Shown here piece by piece: positions 44,683 through 53,560 of a stretch of DNA of 64,000 nt (position 1 is the stretch's first letter; each line of letters begins with the position of its first letter). Under the pieces are notes generated by a model. It saw only the letters and a list, made by a program, of their open reading frames with translations. It had not been told where the DNA came from and did no database searches. The stretch is from Lachnospiraceae bacterium (lineage in GTDB: Bacteria > Bacillota > Clostridia > Lachnospirales > Lachnospiraceae). The stretch is taken from contig JAAUZH010000001.1 of the NCBI GenBank assembly GCA_014804675.1, forward strand, positions 119,916 to 183,915, written 5' to 3'. Both the position numbers and the translations under genes were made by a program.

Positions 44683-44712
44683 TTGTCCATATAATGATAT
44701 ACTTATTATAAT
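44683..44712 (+). promoter_or_regulatory. Possible promoter of the GDPD-like gene
   Basis: TTGTCC at 44683-44688 and TATAAT at 44707-44712 are 18 bases apart, about 65 bases before the start codon. A second TATAAT at 44690 has no matching -35. Confidence 0.45.
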
Positions 44713-44776
44713 TTGGGCTTGGCAGACCAAAGAGAATATGGGTGCGAAAACGAAGCAATAGGAAACAGGTAAAGCA

Positions 44777-45673
44777 ATGAAGAAAAAAATTATTCTGCCG
44801 ATAGTTCTGCTTTTGGTGCTTTTAGCAGCAGGAATTATCTGGCTGATAAAGGATAAAAATATATTAGAATATGTTGAAAGAAATGCTGCTAACAGGCAGG
44901 AAACATGGTGTGAGGATTATAAGGTGATTTCTCATGCATTAGGCGGCATTGATGGAATAGATTATACCAATTCCTATGAAGCGTTGGAGTTTTCCTATGA
45001 AAAGGGACAAAGAGTGGTAGAAGCAGATTTTCTTTTTACCTCAGATGGCGCTCTGGTATTACGCCATTATTGGGAGGATGATCTGGGACAGGAAAATTTT
45101 GACGGAAGCGCTCCTACGTTGGAGGAATTTAAGGCGATGCCCATTTTTTCCGTCTATACCCCTATGACCGCAGAGGAGTTAGCAGCATACATGTCTTCCC
45201 ATGGGGATTTGTATCTTGTGACAGATGTAAAGCATAAAATGAAATCCACTACCTTTGAAGATACTATGAAGGAATTCGTAAAAATAGCCAAAGAAACAGA
45301 TGCCTCTATTTTAAAGCGTGTTATTGTCCAGATTTATTGTGAAGACGATTACAAAAAAATGGAGAAAATCTATCCCTTTGAAAGCTATATCTTTACTTTG
45401 TATAAATTGCCGAAAGAGTATAAGGATCAATATGGAAAGATAGCTGAGTTTTGTAAGAAAAACGGAATTTCAGTGGTAACCATGCCTGCCAAATGGGTAA
45501 AGGAAAAGTCTGATATTGAAGAATTGACAGGAAATGATATTAAGGTGTACGTTCATACTGTGAATGAGTATGAAGAGGCTGTAAAATTGCTTGAAATGGG
45601 TGTAAGCGGTATTTATACAGATTATTTGTATGAAAGCGACTTTCAGGATATGGATGTAGATGAGCAGAATTAG
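44777..45673 (+). CDS. Membrane-anchored glycerophosphodiester phosphodiesterase-like protein
   Basis: The 298-residue protein has an N-terminal signal-anchor (MKKKIILPIVLLLVLLAAGI) followed by a TIM-barrel-like domain. ISHALGGID, YTNSYEAL, VEADFLFTSDGALVLRH and the final GVSGIYTDYL follow the GDPD order (HRG, E-N-T, E-D-x4-DG, H, and a terminal IYTD-like motif), with several ligands changed. GDPDs hydrolyse glycerophosphodiesters, so an extracellular one could trim or recycle polyglycerol-phosphate polymers made by neighbours. The divergence of the HRG and ENT motifs means another phosphodiester specificity is possible. Confidence 0.78.
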   Translation: MKKKIILPIVLLLVLLAAGIIWLIKDKNILEYVERNAANRQETWCEDYKVISHALGGIDGIDYTNSYEALEFSYEKGQRVVEADFLFTSDGALVLRHYWEDDLGQENFDGSAPTLEEFKAMPIFSVYTPMTAEELAAYMSSHGDLYLVTDVKHKMKSTTFEDTMKEFVKIAKETDASILKRVIVQIYCEDDYKKMEKIYPFESYIFTLYKLPKEYKDQYGKIAEFCKKNGISVVTMPAKWVKEKSDIEELTGNDIKVYVHTVNEYEEAVKLLEMGVSGIYTDYLYESDFQDMDVDEQN

Positions 45674-45743
45674 CAGCTATTCAAGTTTTGCAGTAAGGCG
45701 AAAATTAAAATGGTGATATCATTGTGGAGGAGTGAAAGCAACA

Positions 45744-47030
45744 TTGGCTAAAAATCAAGAGAAAGTAGTTTCTATTTTTATTATATTCATAATGGTAACA
45801 ACTATTTTCTTTCCTATTAGGGATCAATATATTAAAAAAAATATCTACTATACCACTTTTTCACTTCCCACCCTATTGACTTGGGGATTGATTTTTTATT
45901 TGGGTTTCATAGGAAAAGTGGCAAAGGAAAAGTCTAAATTTATGTGGGTTTATTTGGGAATATTGGCACTTTATTTAGGAACTGATATTTTCTTTAATTT
46001 CTTTTATCATCACTATTATTGGGAATTATTCCATAAGGCGGCTGCATTTTTGCTGCTTCCGATTTTGTGGTATATGCTTCCTGAAGGCTTTTTTGAAAGA
46101 AATAAAGTACTGCCCATTTTGCTGGGGATAATTGTTTTTTCATGTATTGTCAGTATTATACTGTATTATATTGGAATAGACCGGATTTTATTTGGTAAAG
46201 CATCGCTGATTCCACAGATTGTACGTCATGGCGAGGCAACCACATACTGGGACAAGCGCCTGACATTTACCTATCCTCATAAAAGCGAATATGGTGTATT
46301 TCTAGTATTATACACTGGTTTGTGTCTGAAATTTAAGGATTCTTTTAAAAAGAAGTTCCTGTGTTACGGTTCTGTTTTTATAATGGTGTTTACCGCCTAT
46401 CTGACTAATTCCGTTGCTACATTGGTATGTGTGGCAGTGGTGATAGTTGGGTATATATTGTCCAGGCTTCCATGGAAGAGACTGCAATTAAAATACAAGA
46501 TTTCCCTTGCAGTGGTCAGCCTTGTAATGGCAGGCTTGCTGGCAGCATATGGATATCATTATGTGGCAGCAAAAAGGGATTTGGAAAGTATGGGTTCCAG
46601 ATTTCCAATCTGGAAGGCGAGCATTGCCGCTATTTTGGACAATCCTGCTGGAATTGGCATGAATTTTAATAAGTTAGTGATTTGGGACGTAGTAACAAAC
46701 TGTCATAATGTATTTTTGGTAGAGATGCTGCGATATTCTATACCAGTGGGAATATTGTTGATTGTGTTGTTTCTCACCATGATATTAAGAAGCTTTTGGA
46801 AATATTTCACTTTTTCAGCAGCCATATGGGTTGGGCTTTTAGGAATGTTGTGCATCGATTATTCTTTAAAAGAATTTGATTTTCCGATGGTGATGATTTG
46901 TCTGTTTTTACTGTTTTTTATGAAAGAAGAAAAAGAGAAACAAGGGAATATAGAAACAAGGAGGAAGAGAAATGCAGCAAATTCACAGGAAAAGCAAATT
47001 GATAGAGACTTACTGTGTTCTTGTAATTGA
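45744..47030 (+). CDS. O-antigen ligase/polymerase-family membrane protein (first of three)
   Basis: The protein has 428 residues from the TTG at 45744, 11 bases after GGAGGAG; a GTG at 45732 overlaps that ribosome site. It has about ten membrane helices and a large outer loop with the Wzy_C-like region GSRFPIWKASIAAILDNPAG and TNCHNVFLVEMLRYS. Such proteins polymerise or ligate lipid-linked repeat units on the outer membrane face. In Gram-positives they act as capsule polymerases. Its end overlaps the next gene by 59 bases. Confidence 0.78.
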   Translation: MAKNQEKVVSIFIIFIMVTTIFFPIRDQYIKKNIYYTTFSLPTLLTWGLIFYLGFIGKVAKEKSKFMWVYLGILALYLGTDIFFNFFYHHYYWELFHKAAAFLLLPILWYMLPEGFFERNKVLPILLGIIVFSCIVSIILYYIGIDRILFGKASLIPQIVRHGEATTYWDKRLTFTYPHKSEYGVFLVLYTGLCLKFKDSFKKKFLCYGSVFIMVFTAYLTNSVATLVCVAVVIVGYILSRLPWKRLQLKYKISLAVVSLVMAGLLAAYGYHYVAAKRDLESMGSRFPIWKASIAAILDNPAGIGMNFNKLVIWDVVTNCHNVFLVEMLRYSIPVGILLIVLFLTMILRSFWKYFTFSAAIWVGLLGMLCIDYSLKEFDFPMVMICLFLLFFMKEEKEKQGNIETRRKRNAANSQEKQIDRDLLCSCN

Positions 47031-48393
47031 CTTTGCGAGCATTGTAATTTCCTATCTGCTTGCCATGCTTATCAGGTATCGTACTATCCGGAATGCAGAC
47101 AGATTGTCGCTGCATTATAATGTCTGTATGTATATGATGTTGTTCTGTCTTTTGTACAGTGTATTGATTGACTGGAACAGGCATTTTTTTGGCAGAGGAT
47201 ATTATACAGAATTTGTTGCAGTTTTGAAATACGATATAACAATGACGGTTGCAATAGGATTCCTGTTGTTCCTGACGAAAGATGCCGAAAATTTATCTCG
47301 TCTGACCTTTGGCTATTTTGGCATATTTAATCTGATATTGACTTATCTGTTGCATATTGCATTTAAGCGGTTTATGGTAAATTACTATAAAAGAAGCAAT
47401 GCCAGTGATAAGATTATGGTAGTCACTGATTCGGAATATGCCGAAAAGGTATTAAAAAGAATTAAAAAGGAAAAGGCATGGAACTATGAGATTACCTCCC
47501 TTGCCATTGTGGATAGAAGCATGGTGGGAGAAGAAATTATGGGAATACCGGTCATTGCAGATAAAGAGACGCTTTATGATGTGTCCATACAGATGACGCT
47601 GGATGAGGTGTTTTTGTTCTTGCCTTCTATGATTACAAAAGAAGCGAAGCAGATGATTATTGATTTTGAAAGTATGGGAGTCATCTGTCATTATAGCGTA
47701 GATGCCCTTGACCTTGATATGAAAGGGAAAAGCGTAGGGAATTTTGCCGGGTATGCCGTTATTACTTTCGCGTTACAATATATGGATTACAGACGGTTGT
47801 TTATCAAACGTGCCATGGATATTCTGGGAGGATTTGTGGGGATTATATTCGTAACTATACTTACGCCTTTTGTGGCCCTTGCCATCAAGCTGAATTCCAG
47901 AGGACCCATATTCTTTGCACAGACAAGAGTGGGTAAAAACGGCAGAAGGTTTCAAATATACAAATTCCGCTCCATGTATATAGATGCAGAAGAACGAAAA
48001 AAAGAATTGGAAGCCCAAAATGAAATGAAGGGGCTTATGTTTAAAATGGAAAATGATCCAAGGATAACTCCGGTAGGAAAATTTCTAAGAAAAACAAGCA
48101 TTGATGAGCTTCCTCAATTTTTTAATGTATTAAAGGGAGATATGAGTCTGGTAGGAACAAGGCCTCCTACAGAAGACGAATTTGAGCAGTATAATATGCA
48201 TTACCGAAGAAGGCTCAGTATTACACCGGGGCTTACTGGTATGTGGCAGGTAAAAGGCAGGGGAAAGACCATCGACTTTGATGAAGTAGTGAAAATGGAC
48301 TTAGAGTATATCGATAACTGGTCATTGAGCCTGGATGTAAAAATTCTGTTGCAGACGGTGTTGGTGGTTCTGTTTGGAATAGGGGCCAAATAG
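46972..48393 (+). CDS. Exopolysaccharide polyprenyl glycosylphosphotransferase (second initiating transferase)
   Basis: The 473-residue protein starts at an ATG after AAGGAGGA, within the 3' end of the previous gene. Four N-terminal membrane helices and a CoA-binding-like middle domain (CoA_binding_3 type) are followed by a Bac_transf domain (RLFIKRAMDILGGFVGIIF, YKFRSMYID, SIDELPQFFNVLKGDMSLVG and PGLTGMWQVKGRG). It resembles WcaJ/WbaP-type enzymes, which load a hexose-1-phosphate on undecaprenyl phosphate. It starts the Wzx/Wzy-type block and differs in sequence from the transferase at 24250, so two different initiating sugars are plausible. Confidence 0.9.
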   Translation: MQQIHRKSKLIETYCVLVIDFASIVISYLLAMLIRYRTIRNADRLSLHYNVCMYMMLFCLLYSVLIDWNRHFFGRGYYTEFVAVLKYDITMTVAIGFLLFLTKDAENLSRLTFGYFGIFNLILTYLLHIAFKRFMVNYYKRSNASDKIMVVTDSEYAEKVLKRIKKEKAWNYEITSLAIVDRSMVGEEIMGIPVIADKETLYDVSIQMTLDEVFLFLPSMITKEAKQMIIDFESMGVICHYSVDALDLDMKGKSVGNFAGYAVITFALQYMDYRRLFIKRAMDILGGFVGIIFVTILTPFVALAIKLNSRGPIFFAQTRVGKNGRRFQIYKFRSMYIDAEERKKELEAQNEMKGLMFKMENDPRITPVGKFLRKTSIDELPQFFNVLKGDMSLVGTRPPTEDEFEQYNMHYRRRLSITPGLTGMWQVKGRGKTIDFDEVVKMDLEYIDNWSLSLDVKILLQTVLVVLFGIGAK

Positions 48394-48411
48394 GAGAAAA
48401 GAGGAAGCGCA

Positions 48412-48963
48412 TTGGAAGTGGAAATACGCAAAAGCAGCCGGAGAACCATGGCGCTGGAAGTAACGGCGGATGGAAGAGTCATCCTTCGGGCACCATATCG
48501 GATGCCGGATGTCCGGATAGAGCAATTTCTAAAAGAAAAGGCATCATGGATTGAAAAGAGTCTGGATAAAGTAAGCAAAAGGCGGGAAGAAGAGTCCGGG
48601 CTGGAAAAACTGTCAGCAGATGACATCCGAAGACTGGCAGATCAGGCGCTTACGGTAATCCCATCAAAGGCAGCTTATTATGCAGAGCAGATAGGGGTTT
48701 CCTATGGCAGGATTACCATTCGTAATCAGAAAAGCAGATGGGGCAGCTGTTCCGCAAAGGGTAATTTGAATTTCAATTGCTTGTTGATGCTGACACCGGA
48801 GAAGGTGCAGGATTATGTAGTGGTGCATGAGCTGTGCCATCGTAAGGAGATGAATCATTCCCAAAGGTTTTGGAGTGAGGTGGAGAGAATCCTGCCGGAT
48901 TATAAAGAGCGCAGAAGGTGGCTGAAGGAACATGGAGGAAGTATTATCAGGAGTATGGGCTGA
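48412..48963 (+). CDS. YgjP/DUF45-type zinc metallopeptidase
   Basis: The protein has 183 residues from a TTG start, 8 or so bases after a purine-rich AGAGGAAG. The zinc-peptidase motif HELCHRKEMNHSQRFW fits the HExxH family of YgjP-like proteins (M48-related), with the WGSCSAKGNLNFN motif before it. Function in the family is not settled. It is an odd gene among glycan genes and starts 18 bases after the transferase, so it is probably carried by the same transcript. Confidence 0.85.
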   Translation: MEVEIRKSSRRTMALEVTADGRVILRAPYRMPDVRIEQFLKEKASWIEKSLDKVSKRREEESGLEKLSADDIRRLADQALTVIPSKAAYYAEQIGVSYGRITIRNQKSRWGSCSAKGNLNFNCLLMLTPEKVQDYVVVHELCHRKEMNHSQRFWSEVERILPDYKERRRWLKEHGGSIIRSMG

Positions 48964-49015
48964 AGAGGCATAAGCTTATGTGAAAGGGCTTTTCGGGGAG
49001 CATGATAAAAGAAAA

Positions 49016-49044
49016 TTGCATAATGAAAGTCTTAATGCTATACT
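49016..49044 (+). promoter_or_regulatory. Possible promoter of the second ligase/polymerase gene
   Basis: TTGCAT at 49016-49021 and TATACT at 49039-49044 are 17 bases apart, giving a leader of about 100 bases. The rest of the 190-base gap has TTGACA at 49070 and TATAAT at 49103, but these are 27 bases apart and not a usable pair. Confidence 0.45.
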
Positions 49045-49153
49045 ATTTATATTTAAATGATTATGAATCTTGACAGAACAATAAATAAAATGCAATCGGA
49101 TTTATAATTTTCTCAAGCGCCTTACCAATATGATACTATAGAAGGATGCAATT

Positions 49154-50755
49154 ATGACAAAATTAGTAAAGGAAACAAAAAAGAAAGCAAATGAGAAAGA
49201 TACCATTACCGTACTTCTGGAATACATGGTAGCTCTTTTTTCGTTTGTACTGGTAATCTTTTTACCAATTTACTTAAAAGAGGGATTTTATAAAATCGGA
49301 AATGCAAAATATACGTTATATGCTAATATTACAAAACCAGTATTGCCCATTTTGACTGGAATGGTAATCCTGTATTTTATATGTAATTATAAGAAGTGGA
49401 ATGTGCAAAGAGTGTTGAAAAATCTTTCTTTATTGGATTATATGGTAATTATTTATCTGCTCTTTGTTTTACTCTCATCTGCTCTTAGCGAATATCCTGA
49501 TAAAATATGGGCAGGATATTCGGGTTGGTTCATGGGATTATACTCTCAAATCAGTTTTGCCTGCATATACTTTCTGGTTTCAAGATATGCCCGGAATGCC
49601 ATGGCCATTATGTTCTGCCTTTGCGGGACAGCGGGATATGTGTATCTCATGGGGATATTGAATCGGTTCTTAATTGACCCATTAGGAGTGTATGAAGGCT
49701 TAGATGAGTATTATAAGTTACAGTTTTTATCTACGTTGGGGCAGGCAAGCTGGTATTCTGCTTTTGTCTGCACGGTGCTTCCGATTGGGCTTTATTTCTT
49801 TTGGAGCAGTAAAAAGAGATGGGTTCGTATTGCGAGCGGTATCTTTTCTTTTTTGGGCTTTTCCACTCTTGTGACCCAGAACAGTGACAGTGCCTACATA
49901 GCCCTTCTCTGTTTTATGGGTGCATTTTTATGGTTTGCAGTGGAGGACATTTGGCATTTGCAGCGATTCTTCCAGTTGGTTATGTTATTTTTGCTATCTG
50001 TGAAAGTTATGTATATTGGTACCATCATCCGACCTGAAAATATGATAGGATCACTGGATACCTTGAGCCAGTTCCTGATAGGTGGCAGTCTGACATGGGT
50101 TTTACTGATTGTTTGTGCCTTTATCTGGGGGATATTGCTTTTGTGCCAGAAGAAAGGAATTTATAATCGAAAGGTTATGAAAATAATTAGAAATCTGATT
50201 TATATGGTGGTGGGCATTGCAATTGTCCTGGCTGTTGTGCTTTTAGTTCTTGGAGCAAACGGGCTGCTTTCGGAAAATGTGATGGTAATTTTAAGACAGA
50301 TTCCATATTTGACCTGGTCTGATTATTGGGGGAGTGGCAGAGGATTTACCTGGCGGTTCACAGGAAATATGTTTAAAAATATGAGCCTGGGTAAAAAAAT
50401 ATTTGGTGTAGGTCCTGAATGCTATTCTTATTATGGATATGAATTTGCAGCGGCGGATTTAAATGCAAAATGGGGGAATAATATATTGACCAATGCCCAT
50501 AATGAATGGTTGACTGCGGTTATTAATTATGGGGTTTTAGGAGGCATTGCTTATCTTGGCATTTTTGTTTCTGCTGTAGCAGGATTTGCTAAGAAGGCAG
50601 CAAAAAGTCCTGTTTTAATAGGCATAATTGCCTGCATATTTTCCTATGGAGGGCATAACTTGTTTTGCTATCAGACAGTGCTTTGTACACCGTTTATTTT
50701 TATCTTAATGGGGATTGGAGAATGGTACGCAAGGCAGGAGAATGAAGCTATTTAG
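49154..50755 (+). CDS. O-antigen ligase/polymerase-family membrane protein (second of three)
   Basis: The 533-residue protein has about twelve membrane helices with the Wzy_C region GRGFTWRFTGNMFKN, KKIFGVGPECYSYYG and ILTNAHNEWLTAVINYG. The histidine in NAHNEWL is a family mark. It is better conserved than the other two candidates and could be a ligase that attaches glycans to a protein or wall acceptor; polymerase is equally possible. It precedes the chain-length regulator. Confidence 0.82.
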   Translation: MTKLVKETKKKANEKDTITVLLEYMVALFSFVLVIFLPIYLKEGFYKIGNAKYTLYANITKPVLPILTGMVILYFICNYKKWNVQRVLKNLSLLDYMVIIYLLFVLLSSALSEYPDKIWAGYSGWFMGLYSQISFACIYFLVSRYARNAMAIMFCLCGTAGYVYLMGILNRFLIDPLGVYEGLDEYYKLQFLSTLGQASWYSAFVCTVLPIGLYFFWSSKKRWVRIASGIFSFLGFSTLVTQNSDSAYIALLCFMGAFLWFAVEDIWHLQRFFQLVMLFLLSVKVMYIGTIIRPENMIGSLDTLSQFLIGGSLTWVLLIVCAFIWGILLLCQKKGIYNRKVMKIIRNLIYMVVGIAIVLAVVLLVLGANGLLSENVMVILRQIPYLTWSDYWGSGRGFTWRFTGNMFKNMSLGKKIFGVGPECYSYYGYEFAAADLNAKWGNNILTNAHNEWLTAVINYGVLGGIAYLGIFVSAVAGFAKKAAKSPVLIGIIACIFSYGGHNLFCYQTVLCTPFIFILMGIGEWYARQENEAI

Positions 50756-50817
50756 AGAAGACGATGTGTGAAAATGGTTATTTTGAGGTGATTTAAATAA
50801 TAGAAGCGAACAAGGAC

Positions 50818-50846
50818 TTGAAAAAAAAATGCAGGAATTGTATAAT
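50818..50846 (+). promoter_or_regulatory. Promoter of the polysaccharide operon from 50887
   Basis: TTGAAA at 50818-50823 and TATAAT at 50841-50846 are exactly 17 bases apart. The start codon of the Wzz-like gene is 40 bases downstream with AGGAAGGA between. It is one of the clearest promoters in the window. Confidence 0.7.
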
Positions 50847-50886
50847 AAAATGATTTATCGATTTTGTAGGAAGGATAACCGGATGA

Positions 50887-52353
50887 ATGGAAAAGAATTT
50901 TGAGGAAAGAGAAATCAATTTAATGGACATGTTTTGGGCTGCCTGCCTGAAATGGCGGCAAATAGTATTGTGGGCTGTAATTTTTGCGTTGCTGGCAGGA
51001 GGTTTTAGCTATTTAAAGAGCGCAAAGGCGGTAAGGGCTGCAGTACAGCCTGAAGAAGAGATTGCGTTAGAAGATATTAAGCTGGAGAAGGATTCGAAAA
51101 GGAATGCAATGGCTTTTTTGCAATATAAGCAAATGTATGAGGAGCAAATTCGCTATAATGAAAAGGCTCCTCTTATGCAGCTTAATGCAAACGGCTTTTA
51201 TAGGGAAGTGATATCTTACTATGTTGACAATCATTTTTTAGTAGAATATCCGGTAATGAGTAAGAATAATTACATCAATGCTATGGTGGAAACATATCAG
51301 GCAACGCTTAGAAGCGAAGAGTTCATGACAAGACTGATAGAAGTAACTGGAATAGATGAAAAGGATATTTCCTATGAGACCGAAAGGATTGATTGTGTCA
51401 ATAAATACGGGACAATTAATATGCCAGTCAATGATCCGGGTATTATGATGATTTCGATTTATAGTGATGACGAACAGGAATGTCTGGAATTGGCAGAGCT
51501 GGTAAAGGAATTTATAATTTCAGAAAAGGCAACTGTAACCGAAAAATTTGGAGAGCATGATATTATATTGATTGAAGAGAGCTGTAGCTGTATTTCGGAT
51601 GCAGATTTGTTTAAATATCAGCAGGATAATATCAGCAGGTTATCCACATATGCAACCAGCCTTGAAACTATGAAGGGTAAGTTGACAGATGAAGAGCTTT
51701 CTTATGTAAATGCCGCTGGAAAAGAACAGGAAGTGGAAGAAGAACAGGAAGTAGATGTTCCGGCAGTCACGGTTAGCAAAAAGCTGATAGTTGTTGGCTT
51801 TGTAGGCGGTGCCGTACTTGCTTTTCTGGTCATTGTGCTATTATATCTGCTTAACAGCAGATTGCGTCTGGAAGACAACTTTGAAAGAATTTATGAAATT
51901 AAGCTGCTGGGAAATGTGATTGTACATGATGACGAGAAAAAGAAATGGTTTGCTTTTATTGACCGTATCTTTTATCGGCTGCGTCACTTAAATAAGCGTT
52001 ATTTCCAGAAAGAAGAGGCAGTTTCCATGATAGCAGCAGGAATCCGGATTGGTGCTAAAAAGCAGGGCGCTTCAAAAGTCTATGTTACCGGCACTGCTTT
52101 AGAAAAGGAAGAAAAATCAATAATTGAGCAGTTGAAAAAGGAATTAAAGAAAAGTGGAATTGAGCTGGTGTCAGGTGGATCTATTTTGTATGATGCGGAA
52201 GCATTAGAAAAATTAGCGGAAACCGGATTCACAGTATTGGTTGAGCGGGCAGGTGTTGCACTTTATAGTCAGATTGCCGAGGAGATTGACATCTGTGGGC
52301 ATCAGGGAGTGAAGGTACTTGGAGCCGTAGTGGTTGCGAAACAGCCTTTATAA
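50887..52353 (+). CDS. Wzz/CapA-type polysaccharide chain-length regulator
   Basis: The 488-residue protein has a membrane helix at about 25-45 and another at about 298-318 that frame an extracytoplasmic domain of helices and strands. The C-terminal 170 residues are cytoplasmic. This matches Wzz-type proteins of Gram-positive capsules, where a separate tyrosine kinase binds the C-terminus. No kinase gene follows. The C-terminal part (SKVYVTGTALEKEEKSIIEQ) looks like the ATPase-like half of such kinases but lacks a Walker A loop. It follows the promoter at 50818 and is 39 bases before the Cps2T-like gene. Confidence 0.72.
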   Translation: MEKNFEEREINLMDMFWAACLKWRQIVLWAVIFALLAGGFSYLKSAKAVRAAVQPEEEIALEDIKLEKDSKRNAMAFLQYKQMYEEQIRYNEKAPLMQLNANGFYREVISYYVDNHFLVEYPVMSKNNYINAMVETYQATLRSEEFMTRLIEVTGIDEKDISYETERIDCVNKYGTINMPVNDPGIMMISIYSDDEQECLELAELVKEFIISEKATVTEKFGEHDIILIEESCSCISDADLFKYQQDNISRLSTYATSLETMKGKLTDEELSYVNAAGKEQEVEEEQEVDVPAVTVSKKLIVVGFVGGAVLAFLVIVLLYLLNSRLRLEDNFERIYEIKLLGNVIVHDDEKKKWFAFIDRIFYRLRHLNKRYFQKEEAVSMIAAGIRIGAKKQGASKVYVTGTALEKEEKSIIEQLKKELKKSGIELVSGGSILYDAEALEKLAETGFTVLVERAGVALYSQIAEEIDICGHQGVKVLGAVVVAKQPL

Positions 52354-52391
52354 TGGAGTTGTATTAAGGAAGAAAAAGTGAGATTGACAAT

Positions 52392-53558
52392 ATGCAACAT
52401 GTATTTATCATAGGTTCCAAAGGAATACCGGCCAATTATGGTGGTTTTGAAACGTTTGTGGAGAGATTAACCGAAGGTAAGCAAAGCAAAGATATAAAGT
52501 ATCATGTGGCCTGCATGGAAAATGAAAGCAATGAGAAAAAGGGCGGAAGATTTACCTGCAATCAGGCAGACTGCTTTGTCATCAAGGTTCCCAATATTGG
52601 GCCTGCAAAAGCGGTTTATTACGATTTGGCAGCTTTGAAATATTGTATTAAAAGAATGAAACAGGAGGAAATCTCCAATGCTATTGTTTATGTGCTTGCC
52701 TGCAGGATTGGTCCTTTTATCGGTCATTACAAAAAACAGCTGAAAAGGCTTTCTGGAAAGCTGTATGTGAACCCGGATGGACATGAATGGCTGCGAGATA
52801 AATGGAATGGCGCAATTAAAAAGTATTGGAAGCTTTCGGAGCGATTGATGGTAAAGCATGGGGATTTGCTTATCTGTGATTCCCAAAATATTGAGAAGTA
52901 TATTCAGACAGCTTATAAGAAATATGCACCAAAGACTACTTTTATTGCCTATGGTGCTGATATAGAAAAATCGTCTCTTTCCAATCAGGATAAAAAGCTT
53001 ACGGCATGGTATGAGGAAAAGGATGTAAAGCCTTTGGAATATTATCTGGTAGTAGGCCGGTTCGTCCCGGAAAACAACTACGAAACCATGGTCCGGGAGT
53101 TTATGAAATCAGATACTAAGAAGGATTTTGTTCTGATTACCAATGTGGAGGCAAATAAGTTCTATGAGCAGTTAAAGGAAAGAACGGGCTTTGACAAGGA
53201 TAAAAGGATTAAATTCGTGGGAACCGTTTATGATAAAGAGCTGTTAAAAAAAATCAGGGAACAGGCATTTGCCTATTTTCATGGACATGAGGTGGGCGGG
53301 ACTAATCCAAGCTTGTTAGAAGCATTGGGCAGTACAGATTTAAATCTTCTGCTGGATGTTGGCTTTAACAGGGAAGTGGCAGAAGACGGAGCGGTTTATT
53401 GGAGCAAGGAAGAGGGGAATCTTGCCGGGTTGATTCACCAGGCAGACTGCATGGAGGAATCGGAAAAAAAGGAATTTGGTCAGAGAGCCAGAAAAAGGAT
53501 TTCTGAAGGATACAGTTGGAAATCTATTGTGGATGCATATGAAAAATTATTCTGTTAG
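52392..53558 (+). CDS. Rhamnosyltransferase-like glycosyltransferase (DUF1972/Cps2T type)
   Basis: The 388-residue protein starts with the diagnostic VFIIGSKGIPANYGGFETFV, found in DUF1972 domain proteins such as Cps2T. GT4-type features follow: YVVAGRFVPEN-like (YLVVGRFVPENNY) and FHGHEVGGTNPSLLEALG. Cps2T adds rhamnose as the second sugar of a capsule unit, so this enzyme probably acts just after the initiating transferase. There are no rhamnose synthesis genes in the window, so the donor is uncertain. Confidence 0.84.
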   Translation: MQHVFIIGSKGIPANYGGFETFVERLTEGKQSKDIKYHVACMENESNEKKGGRFTCNQADCFVIKVPNIGPAKAVYYDLAALKYCIKRMKQEEISNAIVYVLACRIGPFIGHYKKQLKRLSGKLYVNPDGHEWLRDKWNGAIKKYWKLSERLMVKHGDLLICDSQNIEKYIQTAYKKYAPKTTFIAYGADIEKSSLSNQDKKLTAWYEEKDVKPLEYYLVVGRFVPENNYETMVREFMKSDTKKDFVLITNVEANKFYEQLKERTGFDKDKRIKFVGTVYDKELLKKIREQAFAYFHGHEVGGTNPSLLEALGSTDLNLLLDVGFNREVAEDGAVYWSKEEGNLAGLIHQADCMEESEKKEFGQRARKRISEGYSWKSIVDAYEKLFC

Positions 53559-53560
53559 AA

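Noticed and set aside
49070..49108. TTGACA and TATAAT as the promoter of the second ligase gene
   Set aside because: The boxes are 27 bases apart, too far for one promoter. The pair at 49016-49044 has proper spacing.
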